Shown piece after piece: positions 60,028-64,000 of a stretch of 64,000 bases of DNA. The position numbers and the translations under genes are program-made. Below the pieces are notes generated by a model, which was not told the DNA's origin, searched no databases, and saw only the letters and a list, made by a program, of their open reading frames with translations. The number at the start of each line of letters is the position of its first letter. Within the stretch, counting starts at the first letter, position 1. Source of the DNA: Paenibacillus chondroitinus NBRC 15376 (GTDB lineage Bacteria; Bacillota; Bacilli; Paenibacillales; NBRC-103111); the NCBI RefSeq assembly GCF_004000765.1, contig NZ_BILW01000021.1, positions 1-64,000 of the forward strand. The letters are read 5' to 3'.

Positions 60028-61038
60028 TTATTGCTTATTGTAAGATGTACATGAGTTCCGTATAACAAGCTCCGGCAGCAAAACAACCCGCTGTTTCAAC
60101 ACTTTCTCTCCTTTAATCTCCTCTACGAGCAGATCAACCGCCCTGCGTCCAATTTCCTGGATTGGTTGAGCAATGGTGGTAAGGGGAGGATCAATCAAAG
60201 TTGCGAGAATCGTATTATCGAAACCGACGACCGATAGCTCGTTCGGCAGCTGCATGCCCGCAACTCTAGCCGCGCGAATGGCGCCGATAGCTAACAGATC
60301 GTTGCAAGCGAACACCGCCGAAGGCTTGTCTTCGAGCTGTAGCAGGTGGGCCATCGCCTGCTGGCCGGTCTCTACGGAAAAACCGCCTGTAGCGATCAAC
60401 CGTTCCTCAACCTGCAAACCGGCATGGCTCAAAGCTTACTTGCAGCCTCTGAGTCGCTCCCGGTTGCTCATATTATCCATATCCTCAACGAGGATAGCAA
60501 TTCGCTTATGACCTAATTCCAATAGATGGTTGCCCGCCTGGAAACCCCCAAGATAGTCGTCAACCATAACCGTATCCACGGCTAGCGTTGGCATTTCGCC
60601 CGTAATTAAAGCAATCGGAATGTTTTGTTGGATCAGCTTTTTTAAAAACTGATCATTCTGAATTCGGGTCGCCGAGATGATTCCGTCTACTCGCTTCTGT
60701 GAGAGCAGCGATAAATATTTCACTTCTTTGTCCGGATCGTTATCGGTGTTACATATAAACACGTTAAAACCATGCTCGTGTCCCCGATCTTCGACAGACC
60801 GGGCTATCTCGGCGAAGAAAGGATTCGCCAAATCGGGTAGCGTAAGTCCGATTGTGTAAGTGCTTTTCCCCGTTAACGCTGCCGCTACCATACTTGGCTG
60901 GTATTTCAGCTGCTCCATTACGCTATGTACGTGCTTCCGCGTCTTATCGCTGATTCGGCCCGTGGCGTTGATAACTTTGGAGACGGTAGCGATGGATACC
61001 CCGGCGGCTTGGGCAACATCGTAGATGGTCGGTTTCAT
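60028..61038 (-). pseudogene. LacI-family regulator interrupted by in-frame stop
   Basis: Residues 1-200 are a normal LacI N terminus and first half of the effector domain: IYDVAQAAGVSIATVSKVIN, GIISATRIQNDQFLKKL, GHKRIAILVEDMDNM, ending RERLRGCK. A TAA at 60436-60438 follows, and the same frame continues without shift with ALSHAGLQ, then AVFACNDLLAIGAIRAA, SVVGFDNTILATLIDPPLTT to the end. Where the TAA lies, relatives usually have Glu or similar, so a single base change (GAA to TAA) explains it. The gene is thus broken, read through, or a sequencing error. Good GAGAGGGG ribosome site at the start. Confidence 0.85.
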
Positions 61039-61134
61039 TCCTTGCCCCTCTCAATAAACGTTCCTATCACAGACAATCCATATTGGCTTTATCATACGAT
61101 ATGAACCGCCGAGCTGTAAACGTGAGAATAGCAA

Positions 61135-63753
61135 TTAATTGATTATTCTAAATGTATGCACTTCAAATGGTTTCGTTATCAGTCGAATACGATGATTACT
61201 TAATGGCATGTTGTCTTGATCGCGTTCCAGAAGATTCGTCACGCGGACTTCTTTGACCTGCTCCGGGAGAACAATCTCAACTTCTCTCAGAACGCCTGTG
61301 CATTCACGAATACGCAGGATACAGCCTTGCCCATTTTCTGCAACTTTCCAGCAGCTAACCGCCATCCCATCCAGTCCCGCCGGAAGGATGTCTTGCATCG
61401 TTTGGAGCTCATCTGCAGGCGCAGCAATCGTAACCGTTTGTGTCATCGTCTCCTGTGCCACTTTCCAAACCTCGCCTTCTCGCCAATCACCGGCATGCGG
61501 AACCAAACGAAAACGATAATGCAAGTCGCCGCCGCTCCATTGCGGGAAATTCGTCCCCCACCAATTGTTGAATACATTGAAATACAGCTCAGGCTGCTCC
61601 GGCTTGTACGCGTGCTCGAAGTCCCACATGCCATTTTTCCCGATAAAAAAGAGCGGCGAGTCGAGCGGAATGATCGCCATTCCCGCGAATCCATTGGAAA
61701 TATCGACAAAATGCTCACAGCAATGAAGCAGTGTGCTCGATGAACGAATCGTATCCGTGAGCGGATTCACGACTGAGCCCAGCTTATTGATACTGTATTG
61801 CGGACGTTCAAGCTTCAGCGGGAAAACGATATGTCCCGATTCTGCCAGCGGGGTTTCCTGTTTGGCATGCAGCTTGTAGGCAACATCCAGATACGGAGAA
61901 TCTTCAGTCAACGAGAATGTCCATTCGATAGAACTCGCATTGCCATACTCCGTCGTAGTTTCAATGTCTGTGGCTGCTTTGCAAGTAAGGCCGACGGAAC
62001 CGCCGTTTTCCCAGATTTGAATATCCGCAGCTTGCGTAGTGAACGTAAGCCTTTTCTGCTGTTCCGGATAATCGGTTTTACCAAAGTCATGGACACCCCA
62101 ATCGTAAAAGCGATAGGCGTATTTCTTCAAATAACGCGTGATCTCTTTATTGGAGTAAATATCGTATTTATACTGACCAAAACCGGTTTCCGCGCGATCG
62201 TCGATCCATTCCTTACGGAGCTTTTTATCCCAGAGGCTTTGAACCCAGCCCGTGTTTCGATCCACTTTTACGATGATAAAAGGATTTTCGATAACAGCCT
62301 GGGTCTCCGTTAGATAAGCTCGCGCTAGCCCTTTATTTTCAGCGGCAAGAGTCTGACCGTGTTTCTTCACATAATTCAGCGTCTTATAGCCAAGCGCAGG
62401 CAAGCCGGAGATGTAAGCTTCAGCACCACCCTCGGACGGCTTTAAGGCAATCGCTTCGCCCGTTTCCGCATCGACTAGTACCTCATCGTCAGCGGGAAGA
62501 TCGCTTTCTTGAATCCATGTTTTGGCCGCACGGCTCCAGCCCAAATTAGAGTGGACTCGCAGCGCCCTTGCAGCCTGACTATCTGTCCATTGTCCGCTTG
62601 TCAATTCCGCTTTTGCCTCATGCAAAGAGCTCTCCGCTTTGTTCAAATAGTCAACCTGTTCCGCCCATGATTGTTCCATGCGTTGATAACGTTCACTCTG
62701 CTTTAACTGCAGGAATGATTTCTTATCGTAAGCGACTCTCGGAAAAAGGAATGTCTTGCAATCCATCCCCCATGTATGCTCGCCAAACAGCAGCGTGTGC
62801 TCATAGCTTTCATCGATGAAGGCTTTTACTGTCTTCTCAGACTCTATTTTTGCACCCTCAAAATGTTTCACAGCTACTGCGCTTTCCACTGCGGTAACCT
62901 CACTTCTTAACGCTCTTACCCTTGCCACCTCGCGCGGCGCAGTTCCAACCCCATGGATCCAAGAATCGGCCATATCGCCGCGAATCACCGGCAATTCCGG
63001 ATTCCGTGCTAAGAAATCCGCTGCGAAGTCGCCCAAGCTGCCGATATGCAGCTCTGCCGTTGAACCGCTTTCACGAATGGAGGCTTTCATTTCTTCGATA
63101 ATACTAGCGTCATGCGGCCCGTGATTATCGCTGGTCTGAATCATCGCAAGCCACACGGGATGCGTCCACTCTTCCGGCGGCAAAATGCCCGTCCCATAGG
63201 ACCCTTTGGAATAAAACGTCAACAAACGCTCGCCATCAGGGCCTTCCCAGTAAAAGACCGGCGGAACGTCAGGCGGTGTTGTAGCCGGATTGCAGCCGAG
63301 ATGCAGAAACTCCACGCCTGCTTTTTTGAGGAGTGACGGCACGACCCAGGTATGGCCGGGTACATCCGTCATTTTGGCATCCTTCGGATCGTAGCCATAG
63401 AGGTTGGTAAGTCCTTCCGATACATACATTCCGCGAATCCATTCCTCTAAACCGCAAAATTCCGTATGCGTCGTATAAGGAAGCTTATGCCAAATCAGCT
63501 GTCGATTCTCCAGATAGGCAAGCGCCTTCTGCTTCTCTTCCTCTTGGCTGCCCTTCAAGGATTGAAGCAGCGGCCAAGCTGACATGGTCCAAACATATTT
63601 TTCATGTTCCTCATTCGTATGGGTTTGATCACAAATCTCGATAACATCCTTCAGCATCTCGGAGCGATAACGCCCCACAACGTCTGAAACTAATCCTGTA
63701 AATCCAATATCAAAATGCGTTTTAAAAACGACATAAATCTTCTCAAGTGTCAT
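61135..63753 (-). CDS. GH38-like glycoside hydrolase, DUF5054 type
   Basis: Large cytosolic enzyme of 872 aa with an alpha-mannosidase-like N-terminal domain. The N terminus IYVVFKTHFDIGFTGLVSDV has the metal-binding H-x-D of GH38, and VPGHTWVVPSLLKKAGVEFL, TSDNHGPHDASII and VIRGDMADSWIHGVGTAP fit DUF5054 proteins, a GH38-related family. The C-terminal half is beta-rich. No signal peptide. GAAGGAGACAGAG precedes the ATG. It is 38 bases after the EEP gene and 97 before lacI, and probably breaks down an imported glycoside; mannoside specificity is only inferred. Confidence 0.83.
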   Translation of the reverse strand: MTLEKIYVVFKTHFDIGFTGLVSDVVGRYRSEMLKDVIEICDQTHTNEEHEKYVWTMSAWPLLQSLKGSQEEEKQKALAYLENRQLIWHKLPYTTHTEFCGLEEWIRGMYVSEGLTNLYGYDPKDAKMTDVPGHTWVVPSLLKKAGVEFLHLGCNPATTPPDVPPVFYWEGPDGERLLTFYSKGSYGTGILPPEEWTHPVWLAMIQTSDNHGPHDASIIEEMKASIRESGSTAELHIGSLGDFAADFLARNPELPVIRGDMADSWIHGVGTAPREVARVRALRSEVTAVESAVAVKHFEGAKIESEKTVKAFIDESYEHTLLFGEHTWGMDCKTFLFPRVAYDKKSFLQLKQSERYQRMEQSWAEQVDYLNKAESSLHEAKAELTSGQWTDSQAARALRVHSNLGWSRAAKTWIQESDLPADDEVLVDAETGEAIALKPSEGGAEAYISGLPALGYKTLNYVKKHGQTLAAENKGLARAYLTETQAVIENPFIIVKVDRNTGWVQSLWDKKLRKEWIDDRAETGFGQYKYDIYSNKEITRYLKKYAYRFYDWGVHDFGKTDYPEQQKRLTFTTQAADIQIWENGGSVGLTCKAATDIETTTEYGNASSIEWTFSLTEDSPYLDVAYKLHAKQETPLAESGHIVFPLKLERPQYSINKLGSVVNPLTDTIRSSSTLLHCCEHFVDISNGFAGMAIIPLDSPLFFIGKNGMWDFEHAYKPEQPELYFNVFNNWWGTNFPQWSGGDLHYRFRLVPHAGDWREGEVWKVAQETMTQTVTIAAPADELQTMQDILPAGLDGMAVSCWKVAENGQGCILRIRECTGVLREVEIVLPEQVKEVRVTNLLERDQDNMPLSNHRIRLITKPFEVHTFRIIN

Positions 63754-63791
63754 TCCTCTGTCTCCTTCTGACTGTCATCTCGTTGTTCTTC

Positions 63792-64000
63792 TTAGAGGTT
63801 AATCTGAGCAATGACCGGGTAATGATCGGACGGATAACCCCCGCCAATTTCCCTTCGATCTACAAGCGCTCGATCCACTGCCACATCCGGCGATACAAAA
63901 ATATAATCGATAGGCTCCCCTGCTTCGCCGCCTTGAAAGTCATGTGCTGTCCATCCAATCGGACCAGGAAGCTGAGTATAAGCATCTTTTAGCCAGGATT
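63792..64000 (-). CDS. Endonuclease/exonuclease/phosphatase family protein (C-terminal part)
   Basis: Only the last 69 codons are inside the window. EEP-superfamily closing motifs are clear: GWTAHDFQGG, IDYIFVSPDV (catalytic Asp context) and PSDHYPVIAQINL (terminal DH pair). Family members are DNases, sphingomyelinases and inositol-phosphate phosphatases; no more can be said without the N terminus. It ends 38 bases before the GH38-like gene and probably heads the same operon. Confidence 0.85.
   Translation of the reverse strand, partial: SWLKDAYTQLPGPIGWTAHDFQGGEAGEPIDYIFVSPDVAVDRALVDRREIGGGYPSDHYPVIAQINL

Noticed and set aside
61216-61743. 175-codon plus frame opposite the GH38-like gene
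   Set aside because: Shadow frame; the minus-strand gene is continuous and has family motifs.
1-64000. tRNA, rRNA, CRISPR, complete insertion sequence, T-box or known riboswitch
   Set aside because: None was recognised by eye; an Infernal/tRNAscan run would be needed to exclude small RNAs.

Overview
The window reads as chromosomal DNA of an endospore-forming, low-to-mid GC Bacillota of the Paenibacillus type. The basis is a complete gerA-gerB-gerC germination cluster, a YheC/YheD spore-coat-type ATP-grasp protein, two orphan phosphorelay-style sensor kinases, lipoprotein and Sec signal peptides with monoderm features, AGGAGG-type ribosome binding sites, and many secreted or regulated carbohydrate-use genes. 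No tRNA, rRNA, CRISPR array, phage or complete insertion sequence was seen.

Layout. 1-3.7 kb: three-gene molybdo-hydroxylase (xanthine dehydrogenase family) operon. 3.9-12.1 kb: PAS sensor kinase, small Sm-like protein, cupin, DUF2809 / GNAT / alanyl-tRNA editing genes, POT peptide transporter, several very small genes (one apparently started by ATT) and an MmyB-type regulator divergent from a stand-alone fabF (12.2-13.5 kb) with a GC-rich core. 13.5-18.7 kb: PQQ-type sugar dehydrogenase lipoprotein, a secreted Hcp-like protein, and the tdh-kbl threonine catabolic pair with a divergent XRE-cupin regulator. 18.8-24.4 kb: sugar ABC importer (solute-binding protein, two permeases), Gfo/Idh/MocA oxidoreductase and LacI regulator, with two overlapping perfect palindromes in front of the importer. 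24.6-31.5 kb: methyltransferase, zinc-ribbon protein, aminopeptidase-TetR-GNAT operon with a clear operator, a hydrolase that has lost its catalytic centre, and a second sensor kinase. 31.5-36.9 kb: aldo/keto reductase and the ger cluster. 36.9-45 kb: intracellular GH43, methyltransferase, and a four-gene MacB/YknXYZ-like exporter operon ending in a large secreted protein. 45.5-50.7 kb: MRJP/yellow-family protein, YheC/YheD protein, VOC enzyme, half-size MFS protein and FAD oxidase. 51.2-53.1 kb: secreted three-module GH43 preceded by a cre-like site. 53.1-57.6 kb: 2OG-Fe(II) oxygenase, small zinc protein, aminoglycoside 6-adenylyltransferase, MBL-fold hydrolase, NlpC/P60 hydrolase, DUF1904. 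57.7-64 kb: GDPD, PHP phosphoesterase, unknown protein, LacI regulator with an in-frame stop, GH38-like DUF5054 protein, and the end of an EEP-family phosphodiesterase.

Functional themes are scavenging of plant polysaccharide and sugars (two GH43 enzymes, sugar ABC operon, a GH38-like enzyme beside three phosphoesterases), sporulation and germination, and small resistance or detoxification functions. The locus most like an undescribed system is 57.7-64 kb, where phosphodiesterases and a mannosidase-like enzyme share an orientation and a LacI-type operator. Others worth attention are the exporter with its own large secreted protein, the secreted Hcp-like protein in an apparent monoderm, the ATT-started microprotein, and a dispersed repeat family (about 21-bp core) found at three intergenic loci. 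All assignments are from reading translated sequence and motifs; no database search was possible.
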